Numbered from the stretch's first letter, positions 32,685 to 41,137 are shown. The stretch: DNA of 64,000 nucleotides from Microbacterium sp. B35-30 (GCF_010634855.1 NZ_MWLQ01000022.1:37904-101903); one strand, 5' to 3'. Notes: a model not told the origin generated them from the letters alone. Numbers and translations are program-made.

Positions 32685-33899
32685 GTGCGTTACGCCCAGA
32701 GCGTGGCCGACCTCGTCGGCAACACCCCCCTCGTCCGCCTGACCCGCGTCACGGAGGGCATCGCCGCCACCGTGCTCGCAAAGGTCGAGTACTTCAACCC
32801 CGGCGGCTCCACCAAGGACCGCATCGCGCGCCGCATCATCGACGCCGCCGAGCGCGACGGGCAGCTCAAGCCCGGCGGCACGATCGTCGAGCCCACGAGC
32901 GGCAACACCGGCGTGGGGCTCGCCCTCGTCGCCGTGCAGCGCGGGTACCGCATGATCTTCGTTGTGCCCGACAAGTTCGCGGGTGCGAAGGTCGACGTGC
33001 TGCGGGCCTACGGTGCCGAGGTCGTGGTGACCGACACGAGCGTGCCGCCCGAAGACCCCCGCTCGTACTACAGCGTCTCCGACCGGCTCGTCCGCGAGAT
33101 CCCGGGGGCGTTCAAGCCGAACCAGTTCGCGAATCCGAACGGGCCGCTGAGCCACTACGAGACGACCGGCCCGGAGATCTGGCACGACACCGACGGCCGG
33201 GTGACCCATTTCGTCGCGGGCATCGGCACCGGCGGCACGATCACGGGCACGGGCCGCTACCTGCACGAGGTGTCGGACGGCGGGGTGCGCGTGGTCGGAG
33301 CCGATCCCGAGGGGTCGATCTACTCGGGCGGCCCGCTGCACGGCTACCTCGTCGAGGGCGTCGGCGAGGATTTCTGGCCGGACAGCTACGACCCCGCGGT
33401 GCCCGACGAGATCCACCGCATCGGTGACGCCGAGACGTTCGAGATGACCCGTCGCCTCGCCCGCGAAGAGGGGCTGCTGGTGGGGGGATCGAGCGGGATG
33501 GCGGTCGTCGCGGCGCTGCGGACGGCCCGCGATCTGCCCGCCGACGCCGTCGTCGTCGTGCTGCTGCCCGACCATGGGCGCGGCTACCTCAACCGGTTCT
33601 ACGACGACGACTGGATGCGCGACCACGGCTTCGACGTCCCGGCGGAGGTCTCGGTCGCGCGAGCCGGGGCTCCCGCGGAGGTTCCGGTCGTTGAGCGAGC
33701 TGAGGGTCCCGCGGAGGTTCCGGTCGTTGAGCGAGCTGAGGGTCCCGCGGAGGTTCCGGTCGTTGAGCGAGCTGAGGTTCCCGCGGAGGTTCCGGTCGTT
33801 GAGCGAGCGAGGAACGAGCGAGACGAAACGCCTGCACGCGGCGCACTCCCCGGCCCCGAGGCATCCGGAACCGTCCCCGAAGAAGGAGCACCCGCATGA
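32685..33899 (+). CDS. Cystathionine beta-synthase / cysteine synthase family
   Basis: Encodes 404 aa from GTG 32685. The PLP-enzyme core fills residues 1-320: the Schiff-base Lys is in NPGGSTKDRIARR (residue 45 or so), TSGNTGVGLA binds cofactor phosphate, and GIGTGGTITGTGRYL is the glycine loop. With the next gene it forms the reverse transsulfuration pair from homocysteine to cysteine. The regulatory CBS domains of the classic enzyme are missing. Instead residues about 330-380 are four copies of a PAEVPVVERAEG unit, encoded by an intergenic-type repeat. It overlaps the next gene by 4 bp. Confidence 0.88.
   Translation: MRYAQSVADLVGNTPLVRLTRVTEGIAATVLAKVEYFNPGGSTKDRIARRIIDAAERDGQLKPGGTIVEPTSGNTGVGLALVAVQRGYRMIFVVPDKFAGAKVDVLRAYGAEVVVTDTSVPPEDPRSYYSVSDRLVREIPGAFKPNQFANPNGPLSHYETTGPEIWHDTDGRVTHFVAGIGTGGTITGTGRYLHEVSDGGVRVVGADPEGSIYSGGPLHGYLVEGVGEDFWPDSYDPAVPDEIHRIGDAETFEMTRRLAREEGLLVGGSSGMAVVAALRTARDLPADAVVVVLLPDHGRGYLNRFYDDDWMRDHGFDVPAEVSVARAGAPAEVPVVERAEGPAEVPVVERAEGPAEVPVVERAEVPAEVPVVERARNERDETPARGALPGPEASGTVPEEGAPA
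33672..33836 (+). repeat. 36-bp in-frame repeat joined to a mobile-type intergenic repeat
   Basis: Units of 36 bp start at 33672, 33708, 33744 and 33780, each 12 codons. The last unit runs into a 43-bp stretch (33794-33836) that is identical to 49289-49331, which lies outside any gene. The core word is GGTCGTTGAGCGAGC. The repeat therefore spread into the 3' end of the cystathionine beta-synthase gene and was read in frame. Confidence 0.9.
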
Positions 33900-35056
33900 C
33901 CGAGCCCACGAAAGACCACGGCTTCGAGACCCGCGCGGTGCACGCCGGGCAGGCGTTCGACCCGACCACCGGGGCCGTGATCCCGCCGGTGCACTTCTCC
34001 ACGACGTACGCACAGGACGGCATCGGCGGGCTCCGCGAGGGCTACGAGTACGGCCGGAGCGGCAACCCGACCCGCACGGCGCTCCAGACGCAGCTCGCCG
34101 CACTCGAAGGGGGTGCGCACGCGCTGTCGTTCGCGTCGGGACTCGCCGCCGAGGACGCGCTGCTGCGCGCCGCGCTCAAGCCCGGTGACGAGGTGCTGCT
34201 CGGCAACGACGTCTACGGCGGCACGTATCGCCTCATCGCCCGTGTGCTGGGCGCGTGGGGCATCGGCGTGCGCGTCGTCGACATGAGCGACCTCGACGCC
34301 GTGCGGGCGGCCCTCGAGGAGCGCCCGGCGCGCATCGTGTGGGTCGAGACGCCGAGCAACCCGCTGCTGCGCATCACCGACATCGCGGGACTGGCGCGCC
34401 TCGGGCATGACGCGGGCGCCCTCGTCGTGGTCGACAACACGTTCGCGTCGCCCGCCCTGCAGCAGCCGCTCGCCCTCGGCGCCGACGTGGTGGTGCACTC
34501 GACGACGAAGTATCTCGGTGGGCATTCCGACGTCGTCGGCGGCGCCCTGGTGCTGAACGACGAGGCCCTCTACGGCGAGGTGAAGTTCCTGCAGTTCGCG
34601 GTCGGCGCGGTCTCGGGTCCGCTCGATGCGTGGCTGACGACGCGGGGCATCAAGACGCTCGCCCTGCGCATGCAGCGGCACAGCGAGAATGCGCAGGCGG
34701 TGGCGGAGTTCCTGACCTCGCACGACCGCGTCGCCCGGGTGTACTACCCCGGCCTGCCGTCGCATCCCGGGCACGAGCTCGCCGCCGCCCAGATGAGCGG
34801 CTTCGGCGGGATCGTCTCGGTGGCGTTGGCGGATGCCGCTGCCGCTCGGCGTTTCGCCGAATCGACGCGTCTGTTCCAGCTCGCCGAGTCGCTCGGCGGC
34901 GTCGAGTCGCTCATGAACTACCCGGACGAGATGACGCACGCGTCGGTGCGGGGCACCGAGCTCGCCGTCCCGCCTGAGGTGGTGCGGCTGTCTGTCGGCA
35001 TCGAGTCGGCCGCCGACCTCCTCGCCGACCTCGAGCAGGCCCTCGCCCGCCTCTGA
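33896..35056 (+). CDS. metB: Cystathionine gamma-synthase/lyase
   Basis: Encodes 386 aa, the usual length. It is a Cys/Met-metabolism PLP enzyme: YEYGRSGNPTRTALQTQLA contacts PLP, VVVDNTFASPALQQPL holds the PLP Asp, and the Schiff-base Lys is in HSTTKYLGGHSDVVGGAL. The same family covers gamma-synthases (methionine synthesis) and gamma-lyases (cysteine synthesis); the operon with cystathionine beta-synthase behind a cysteine leader favours the lyase direction in vivo. The ATGA overlap shows coupled translation. It is followed by a 61-bp palindromic repeat. Confidence 0.9.
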   Translation: MTEPTKDHGFETRAVHAGQAFDPTTGAVIPPVHFSTTYAQDGIGGLREGYEYGRSGNPTRTALQTQLAALEGGAHALSFASGLAAEDALLRAALKPGDEVLLGNDVYGGTYRLIARVLGAWGIGVRVVDMSDLDAVRAALEERPARIVWVETPSNPLLRITDIAGLARLGHDAGALVVVDNTFASPALQQPLALGADVVVHSTTKYLGGHSDVVGGALVLNDEALYGEVKFLQFAVGAVSGPLDAWLTTRGIKTLALRMQRHSENAQAVAEFLTSHDRVARVYYPGLPSHPGHELAAAQMSGFGGIVSVALADAAAARRFAESTRLFQLAESLGGVESLMNYPDEMTHASVRGTELAVPPEVVRLSVGIESAADLLADLEQALARL

Positions 35057-35088
35057 ATCACGCTCGCGCGCGGCCCCCGCGGATCCTC

Positions 35089-35149
35089 GTTCACTTGCGC
35101 TATATGTACGCGAAACGGCGGGCGCGGCGTACGTATAGCGCAAGTGAAC
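35089..35149. repeat. Palindromic repeat family B, copy 1
   Basis: Arms of 23 bases (35089-35111 and 35127-35149) pair with one mismatch; the outer word is GTTCACTTGCGCT. A second element with the same outer word and a GTAC inner word lies at 37307-37365. The two flank the reductase gene at 35203. Confidence 0.8.
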
Positions 35150-35202
35150 AGGGGGGAAGCCGCGCGCGGGGCGGTGGCACGCGGGGACCTAGGCTCGGGG
35201 GC

Positions 35203-37260
35203 ATGACCGCGAGCCCCGGCATCCGTTCGTCCGTCCTCGCGCAGCCGCTGCGCATCGGCGCGGTCACCGTGCCGAACCGCATCATGCAGACGGCGCACTC
35301 GAAGCAGTACTCCGACCGCGTCGAGTCCGACCGCGAGACCGCGTACTACGTGCGCCGGGCGCGCGGCGGCTGCGGGCTGTTCGTGGCCGGCAACCACTTC
35401 GTGCACCCGACCGGGTCGATCCGCGGATTCGAAGACGCCTACCGTGCCGAGGGCGTCGCCGCGTCGCAGCGGATGACGGATGCCGTGCACGAGGCGGGCG
35501 CGAAGATCTTCGTACAGCTCAACCACCACGGCGCGCAGGCGCAGCCCGACGGACCCGAGGGTCCCCGCGCGGTGTATGCCCCGTCGCGCATACTTTCGCC
35601 GTCGACCGCGCACGCCACCCGCGAGATGGACCGTGCCGATATCGCTGCGCTCGTCGAGGGCTGGGCGCTGTCGGCCGAGAACGCGCGAAACGGCGGGTTC
35701 GACGGCGTCGAGATCCACATGGCGCACGGCTACCTGCTGCACCAGTTCCTCTCGCCCCTCTACAACTCCCGTACGGATGAATATGGCGCCGGTGAGTACG
35801 GCGGCGACCTCGAGGGGCGCACGCGGTTCCCGCGCGAGGTGCTGCGGGCCGTGCGCGAGCGGGTGGGCGACGACTTCACCGTCGGCATCCGCATCGTCGC
35901 GAACGAGTTCCACCCTGACGGCATCGACGGCGCCGGCATGCGCGAGGTCATCGCGCGGCTGCGCGCCGACGTACGCATCGACTTCCTCGACCTCGCCGCC
36001 GGCGGCTACCACAACGTCCACTACGTCTTCCCGTCCTCGCCCATGCCGTACGCGTGGCTCCGCGACGACGTCGCAGCGGTGAAGGCCGCGAACCCCGACG
36101 TGCCGGTGTTCGGCGTCGGTGCCGCGCGCTCCGTCGAGGAGGCGGAGGAGGTCGTCGCCTCGGGAATCGCCGACATGGTGGCGCTCACGCGAGCGCAGAT
36201 CGCCGACCCCGACCTCGGCCGCAAGCTGATCGGGCTCGAGCCGGTCGACGGCGCCGAGCGCGGCATCCGTCATTGCATCCGTCTGAATCAGGGATGCCTC
36301 GGCCGCGGCAGTCGGGGACTCGCGATGTCGTGCACGGTGAACCCGCTCGCCGGGCGTGAGCTCGAACGGCGCGAGCGGCCGCGCACGGCGTCGCCGCAGC
36401 GGTGGATCGTGGTCGGGGGAGGGCCGGCCGGCATGCGCGCCGCCGTCGAGCTCGCCACCGACGGGCACTCCGTGACCCTGATCGAACGGGCGCACGAGCT
36501 CGGCGGCCAGCTGCGGCTCGCTCGCCGCGTGCCGGGGCGCGAGAGCGTCGGGCTGCTCGTCGACGACCTCGTGCGCGACCTCGCCGTGGCGGGCGTCGAG
36601 GTGCGTCTCGGCGTCGATGCCACCGCCGAGACGCTGGGCAATGAAGCCGCGGACGGCATCGTGGTCGCCGCGGGCGCCGTCGCGCCGGCCGGCACGTCGC
36701 TCGCCCTCGGCGGCGCGTACACGGGCGGCTTCCCCGCCGCGGGCACCATCGACGCCTTCGCCGCGGTGTCGCCGGAGGCGGGCCGGGCGCCGCTCGGCCG
36801 GCGGATCGCCGTCGTGGATGCCGATGGCACGGCGTACGCCGCCGGGATCGTGCTGACGCTCCTCGAGCGCGTCGACGAGCTCGAGCTCATCACGCCCTTC
36901 GAGACGGTGTTCCCGCACATCGGCGCCGGGTACGACCGGCCGCTGCTGCTCGAGCGTCTGGGCGCGCACGGCGGCTTCCAGCGACGCCCGGCACACCGGG
37001 TGGAGGGGATCGAGCCCGGGGTGGTGACAGTGCGCGACACGCTCACCGGTGCCGTCGAGATGATCCCGGGCGTCGACGCGGTCGTCGCCATCGAGCCGCG
37101 CGCGGCAGTCGGCTTCCCCGGGTTGACCGCGGAGCCTCATGCCGCGCCGCGGGTCGTCGTGATCGGCGACGCCTTCGCCCCCCGCACCATCGACGCGGCG
37201 ATCTTCGAGGCCGTCGAGCTCGCCTATGACGTCGCAGGACTGGCGGTCCTCCGCGGCTGA
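35203..37260 (+). CDS. NADH:flavin oxidoreductase / 2,4-dienoyl-CoA reductase type
   Basis: Encodes 685 aa. A -10-like TAGGCT ends 7 bases before the ATG, so it is probably leaderless. The old-yellow-enzyme TIM barrel covers residues 10-340 (IHMAHGYLLHQFLSPLYNSR, FTVGIRI). An FAD/NAD(P) domain starts near 405 (WIVVGGGPAGMRAAVELA). Between them is the iron-sulfur loop, but it has only three of the four Cys of the family: C358, C365 and C377, with Leu at 361 where Cys is expected. It reduces an unsaturated substrate of unknown nature with NAD(P)H. Confidence 0.88.
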   Translation: MTASPGIRSSVLAQPLRIGAVTVPNRIMQTAHSKQYSDRVESDRETAYYVRRARGGCGLFVAGNHFVHPTGSIRGFEDAYRAEGVAASQRMTDAVHEAGAKIFVQLNHHGAQAQPDGPEGPRAVYAPSRILSPSTAHATREMDRADIAALVEGWALSAENARNGGFDGVEIHMAHGYLLHQFLSPLYNSRTDEYGAGEYGGDLEGRTRFPREVLRAVRERVGDDFTVGIRIVANEFHPDGIDGAGMREVIARLRADVRIDFLDLAAGGYHNVHYVFPSSPMPYAWLRDDVAAVKAANPDVPVFGVGAARSVEEAEEVVASGIADMVALTRAQIADPDLGRKLIGLEPVDGAERGIRHCIRLNQGCLGRGSRGLAMSCTVNPLAGRELERRERPRTASPQRWIVVGGGPAGMRAAVELATDGHSVTLIERAHELGGQLRLARRVPGRESVGLLVDDLVRDLAVAGVEVRLGVDATAETLGNEAADGIVVAAGAVAPAGTSLALGGAYTGGFPAAGTIDAFAAVSPEAGRAPLGRRIAVVDADGTAYAAGIVLTLLERVDELELITPFETVFPHIGAGYDRPLLLERLGAHGGFQRRPAHRVEGIEPGVVTVRDTLTGAVEMIPGVDAVVAIEPRAAVGFPGLTAEPHAAPRVVVIGDAFAPRTIDAAIFEAVELAYDVAGLAVLRG

Positions 37261-37306
37261 TCGTTCGTGGCATGCATTCGTTCTCACGCCCCCGAACTCC
37301 GACCGG

Positions 37307-37365
37307 TTCACTTGCGCTGAACGTACACGGATCGCCGCGGGGAGCGTACGTTCAGCGCAAGTGAA
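37307..37365. repeat. Palindromic repeat family B, copy 2
   Basis: Perfect 20-base arms (37307-37326 and 37346-37365) begin TTCACTTGCGCT. It is immediately downstream of the reductase gene. A CGGCTCCGCG-rich low-complexity run follows to about 37435. Confidence 0.8.
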
Positions 37366-37453
37366 GCGATTCACCGAGCGGCGATCGCGAGGCGGCTCCG
37401 CGAGGGCGGCTCCGCGGGGGCGGCTCCGCGAGCGCGGTGGCTACGCTGGGGCC

Positions 37454-39013
37454 GTGGATCCCGTCACCGCAACACTCGTCATCCTGGTGCTGGCGGTGAT
37501 CGCGTTCGTGAGCAACCGCGTGCCGATCGGGATCGTCGCCATCGGCGTCGCGCTGGCGCTCTTCTTCACCGGCGTGCTGACGCTGCCCGAGGCGCTCGCG
37601 GGGTTCGGCGATCCGACCGTGGTGTTCATCGCCGCGCTGTTCGTGGTGAGCGAGTCGCTGGATGCGACCGGTGTCACGGCGTGGGCGGGGCAGAAGGTGA
37701 TCGGCCGTGCCGGCACGAAGCGCACCACGCTCGTCCTCGTGACCGCCCTGCTGGTGGCGGGGCTGACGGCGCTCATCAGCATCAACGGCGCCGTCGCCGC
37801 GCTGCTCCCGCTCGTCGTGGTGGTCGCCGCCCGCGCCGGCATCGCCTCGTCGAAGCTGCTGATGCCGCTCGCCTTCGCGGCCTCCGCGGGCTCGCTCCTG
37901 CTGCTCACCGGCACGCCCGTCAACATCATCGTGTCGGAGTTCGCCGCCGGCGCCGGGGGACGGGAGTTCGGGTTCTTCGAATTCGCGCTGGTCGGCATCC
38001 CGGTGCTCCTCGGCACGCTCGTGATCCTGCTGCTCGGGGGTCGCCTGGTGCCGGAGCGGAAGGGTGCCATCATGCCCGTCGACCTGGTGCGGCATGCGCG
38101 CATGCTCCGCCAGCAGTATTCGCTCACGCTCGACACCGGCGTGCTCCTCGGCCCGAACACCGGAGTGACCGAGGTGGTCGTGGCACCGCGCTCGCCGCTG
38201 ATCGGCACGCGCGTGTGCGCGGGTATGACGACACCCGACGGCGACCTCGTCGTGCTCGCGGCTCGGCGGGGCGACGAGCACCTCAAGGGCACCGAGTTCA
38301 TCGTCCAGTCCGGCGATGCCCTGCTGCTCCAGGGAGCGTGGGACGACCTGACGCGGCGGGCCCAGGACCCCGCGGTGCTCGCGGTCGACGACCCGGCGCA
38401 GCTGCGCCGGTCGGTGCCGCTCGGGCGCGGCGCCAAGCGGGCGATCGGCATCCTGCTCGCGATGATCGTGCTGCTCGCCACCGGTCTGGTGCCGCCGGCG
38501 GTCGCCGCGCTGCTCGCGGCGTGCGCGCTCGTCCTCACCCGTACGGTCACCGTCACGGCGGCGTACCACTCGATCTCATGGACGACTGTCGTGCTCATCG
38601 CGGGGATGATCCCGCTCTCGACGGCCTTCAGCAGCACGGGCACGGCAGACCTCGTGGCCGACGGCATGCTGTCGCTGCTCGGCGACGCCGGTCCTCACGT
38701 CGCATTGCTCGCCCTGTGCGCGATCACCGTCGTGCTCGGCCAGCTGATCAGCAACACCGCGACGGTGCTCATCGTCGCGCCGATCGCCATCTCGGTCGCG
38801 CAGGCTCTCGACCTGTCGGTGCAGCCGTTCATGATGGCGCTCACTGTCGCCGGTGCGGCGGCGTTCCTCACGCCGATCGCGACGCCTGCGAACCTCATGG
38901 TGATGGAGCCGGCGGGGTACCGGTTCGGCGACTACTGGAAGCTCGGGCTGCCGCTCGCGCTGTTCTTCCTCGCCGTCGCCGTCTTCTACGTTCCGCTCAT
39001 CTGGCCGTTCTGA
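37454..39013 (+). CDS. SLC13-family permease with TrkA-C domain
   Basis: Encodes 519 aa from GTG 37454. A TACGCT box ends 6 bases before the start, suggesting leaderless translation. Around eleven hydrophobic segments form an ion-transporter/NhaD/ArsB-type fold (STITFTGVLTLPEALAGFGDPTVVFIAALFVVSESL is the family's first domain, TGTPVNIIVSEF the hairpin). Residues about 215-305 are a cytoplasmic RCK/TrkA-C domain (VTEVVVAPRSPLIGTRV, EFIVQSGDALLLQG). Substrate may be a dicarboxylate, sulfate or other anion; near sulfur genes sulfate is possible, but nothing in the sequence proves it. Confidence 0.85.
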   Translation: MDPVTATLVILVLAVIAFVSNRVPIGIVAIGVALALFFTGVLTLPEALAGFGDPTVVFIAALFVVSESLDATGVTAWAGQKVIGRAGTKRTTLVLVTALLVAGLTALISINGAVAALLPLVVVVAARAGIASSKLLMPLAFAASAGSLLLLTGTPVNIIVSEFAAGAGGREFGFFEFALVGIPVLLGTLVILLLGGRLVPERKGAIMPVDLVRHARMLRQQYSLTLDTGVLLGPNTGVTEVVVAPRSPLIGTRVCAGMTTPDGDLVVLAARRGDEHLKGTEFIVQSGDALLLQGAWDDLTRRAQDPAVLAVDDPAQLRRSVPLGRGAKRAIGILLAMIVLLATGLVPPAVAALLAACALVLTRTVTVTAAYHSISWTTVVLIAGMIPLSTAFSSTGTADLVADGMLSLLGDAGPHVALLALCAITVVLGQLISNTATVLIVAPIAISVAQALDLSVQPFMMALTVAGAAAFLTPIATPANLMVMEPAGYRFGDYWKLGLPLALFFLAVAVFYVPLIWPF

Positions 39014-39031
39014 CCGCTGCGCCGGGTGATG

Positions 39032-39070
39032 CGCGACGCCCCGGTGGTTCGGGTCCACCGGGGCGTCGCG
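39032..39070. terminator. Terminator hairpin between convergent genes
   Basis: A perfect 16-bp stem (39032-39047 and 39055-39070) with a 7-base loop lies between the permease and the convergent SDR gene. Confidence 0.7.
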
Positions 39071-39074
39071 GGTC

Positions 39075-40103
39075 TCAGGCGGCCGACCAGCCGCCGTCGC
39101 TGGCCAGGTTCTGGCCGTTGACGTTGACGCCGTCATCGCTCAGCAGGAACGTGATCGACGCAGCCAGACGGTCCGGGGTCACCGGCGGCGCCATGACCGC
39201 CATGCCGGTGCGCACGCGGTCGGCGCCCAGCGGCGAGTTGAACTTCGCCTCGATGTTGGTGATCACGGCGCCGGGAGCGACGGCGTTGACACGGATGCCG
39301 CTCGGGCCGTACATGAACGCGCTCGACTTCGTGAGGCCGACGACGGCGTGCTTCGACGCGGTGTACGCGGCACCGGCGGCCGAGCCGCGGAGGGATGCCT
39401 CGGACGACGTGTTCACGATCGAGCCGCTGCCCTGCGCGAGCATCGCCGGGATGACGGCGCGCATGAGCTTCATCGTGCCGGTGACGTTCACGCGGAACAC
39501 GCGATCCCAGACGGCGTCGGTGACATCGCCGACCGGGGTCATGTCGTCCATGATCCCGGCGATGTTGGCGAGGGCGTCGATCCTGTCGCCGGCCGCCTCG
39601 ATGATGCGGGCGACGCCCTCATCGTCGGTGATGTCGGCGGTGAGCGCGACGACGTCCGCACCGCTGTGCGCGGCGACGAACTCGTCGAGGCGTTCCTGGC
39701 TGACGTCGACCGCGATCACCCGACCGCCTTCCCGCGCCACGCGCGAGGCGGTGGCACGGCCGATGCCGGAACCGGCGCCCGTGACGATGACGGTCTGACC
39801 CGTGAAGCGCCCAGCCGTGATCTTCTCGGCCCACTCGGCCTTCGGGGTCTCGGCGGCGGGCTCGGCGGCGACGGCGCCGGGGTTGACCTGTGCGATCAGC
39901 GCGTCGAGGGCTGCCTGCGGGAAGGCGCCGCCGCTCATGGCGACGAGGTTCGCGAGGGGAAGCGAGGCGATCGGCGCGAGCGCGTCGGCGCTCTGGCCGC
40001 CCTGGGCGAGGAGGCCGCGCAGTGCGGCGCCGCCGGCAGGGTCGTCGAGCCAGGTCTGGATGGTGGACGCTCCGGTGAGCGGAGCGGTGGTGGTGGTGCT
40101 CAT
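39075..40103 (-). CDS. SDR-family oxidoreductase with N-terminal extension
   Basis: Encodes 342 aa. The SDR domain covers about residues 105-342: TGAGSGIGRATA binds NAD(P), NIAGIMDD replaces NNAG, and YTASKHAVVGL holds the catalytic Tyr and Lys, with the Ser in NTSSEASL. The first 100 residues are an unusual helical extension (STIQTWLDDPAGGAALRGLL, SLPLANLVAMSGG). The start at 40103 has AAAGGG some 12 bases upstream. It is divergent from a TetR gene with a palindromic operator between. Substrate is unknown. Confidence 0.88.
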   Translation of the reverse strand: MSTTTTAPLTGASTIQTWLDDPAGGAALRGLLAQGGQSADALAPIASLPLANLVAMSGGAFPQAALDALIAQVNPGAVAAEPAAETPKAEWAEKITAGRFTGQTVIVTGAGSGIGRATASRVAREGGRVIAVDVSQERLDEFVAAHSGADVVALTADITDDEGVARIIEAAGDRIDALANIAGIMDDMTPVGDVTDAVWDRVFRVNVTGTMKLMRAVIPAMLAQGSGSIVNTSSEASLRGSAAGAAYTASKHAVVGLTKSSAFMYGPSGIRVNAVAPGAVITNIEAKFNSPLGADRVRTGMAVMAPPVTPDRLAASITFLLSDDGVNVNGQNLASDGGWSAA

Positions 40104-40179
40104 GGCGTGTTCTTTCCCTTTCTTCATGCAGTGTGGGCGGGCTGCGGGTCCGGGGTGGAGGAACCTTCGGGGCGGCTCC

Positions 40180-40201
40180 TACCGGACGGCGTTGTCCGGT
40201 A
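40180..40201. promoter_or_regulatory. TetR-type operator between SDR and TetR genes
   Basis: Half-sites TACCGGAC and GTCCGGTA are perfect inverted repeats separated by 6 bases. The TetR gene's -10 box TAGGCT (40203-40208) begins 2 bases after it, so binding would block the regulator's own promoter and probably that of the SDR gene. Confidence 0.7.
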
Positions 40202-40214
40202 CTAGGCTACACCC

Positions 40215-40790
40215 GTGCCCAGCACCGCATCCCCCCGTGCGCATCCCCGCCAGAATCGTGGCCCCGCCGCCGCGGCCGACAATCGTCGTGCGCTCATCGC
40301 CGCCGCCCGCGAGGTCTATGCCGAAGGCGGCCTCGGCGCGCCGTTCAGCGCCGTCGCCAAGCGCGCCGGCGTCGGGCAGGGCAGCCTGTACCGCCATTTC
40401 CCCGATCGCACGGCCCTGGCCGTCGCCGTCTTCGAAGACAACGTGCGCGACCTCGAGGAGTACACCTCCGACCCCGAACGCACGATCGACGACCTGTTCG
40501 ACCGCCTGGTCGAGCAGGCGGTCGTCTCGACCGCGTTCATCGAGCTCCTCACCGCCGATCTGACAGACCCTCGGGTGGCCGTCCTGGGCGCCCGCTTCCA
40601 GGCGCTGGTGGACCGTCTGGTGATCCGCGATCGCGAATCGGGTCGGGTCGGAACCCACATCGAGACCGATGACGTGACGCTCGCGGCAGGGATGCTGGCG
40701 ACCGAGCTGGCCCGCGCGGATCCCGCACAGCGACCCGCCGTAGCGCGGCGTGCTCGCGCGCTTTTCGCTGCCGCATTCGCGCCGCGATGA
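40215..40790 (+). CDS. TetR/AcrR-family transcriptional regulator
   Basis: Encodes 191 aa. The DNA-binding domain includes APFSAVAKRAGVGQGSLYRHFPDRTALAVAVFE. The GTG start lies exactly 6 bases after a TAGGCT -10 box, with no ribosome binding site, so translation should be leaderless. It is divergent from the SDR gene and is likely its repressor via the palindrome at 40180-40201. Confidence 0.9.
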   Translation: MPSTASPRAHPRQNRGPAAAADNRRALIAAAREVYAEGGLGAPFSAVAKRAGVGQGSLYRHFPDRTALAVAVFEDNVRDLEEYTSDPERTIDDLFDRLVEQAVVSTAFIELLTADLTDPRVAVLGARFQALVDRLVIRDRESGRVGTHIETDDVTLAAGMLATELARADPAQRPAVARRARALFAAAFAPR

Positions 40791-40810
40791 TCCGGCAGTA
40801 GGCTCCTGCC

Positions 40811-41137
40811 ATGGGACGGTTCATCTACGACACGAACGCCAACTCGGTCGACATCGACGACCGCACGCTGGCACATCTGCGCATCGTGATGATGAACAAG
40901 CTGCGCCGGTCCGAGCCGTTCATGTTCGACGTCGAGATCGGCGACGGCAGCGGCCGCCGGAGCTTCTGGATCCACCCCTCGGTGCCGATCCAGTTCCACT
41001 TCTTCGGCAGCCGTCAGCCGCGCATCAACCGCAAATGGGTCGAGGATCTGATGCTCGCGGCCAGCGGACCGAGCGGGCTCACGATCCTTCCCGAGCCGAG
41101 CGAGGACGACGGGCCGGTCGCGCCGGAGGTTTCGTAA
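40811..41137 (+). CDS. DUF7882-like small protein
   Basis: Encodes 108 aa. TAGGCT (40799-40804) ends 6 bases before the ATG, indicating leaderless translation. The sequence (VDIDDRTLAHLRIVMMNKLRR, then SFWIHPSVPIQFHFFG) is paralogous to the protein at 41216. Such small proteins are common in Microbacteriaceae and have been mislabelled as DNA ligase in some genomes, by recollection. They are assigned to a DUF here tentatively. No function is known. The C-terminus is acidic. Confidence 0.75.
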   Translation: MGRFIYDTNANSVDIDDRTLAHLRIVMMNKLRRSEPFMFDVEIGDGSGRRSFWIHPSVPIQFHFFGSRQPRINRKWVEDLMLAASGPSGLTILPEPSEDDGPVAPEVS

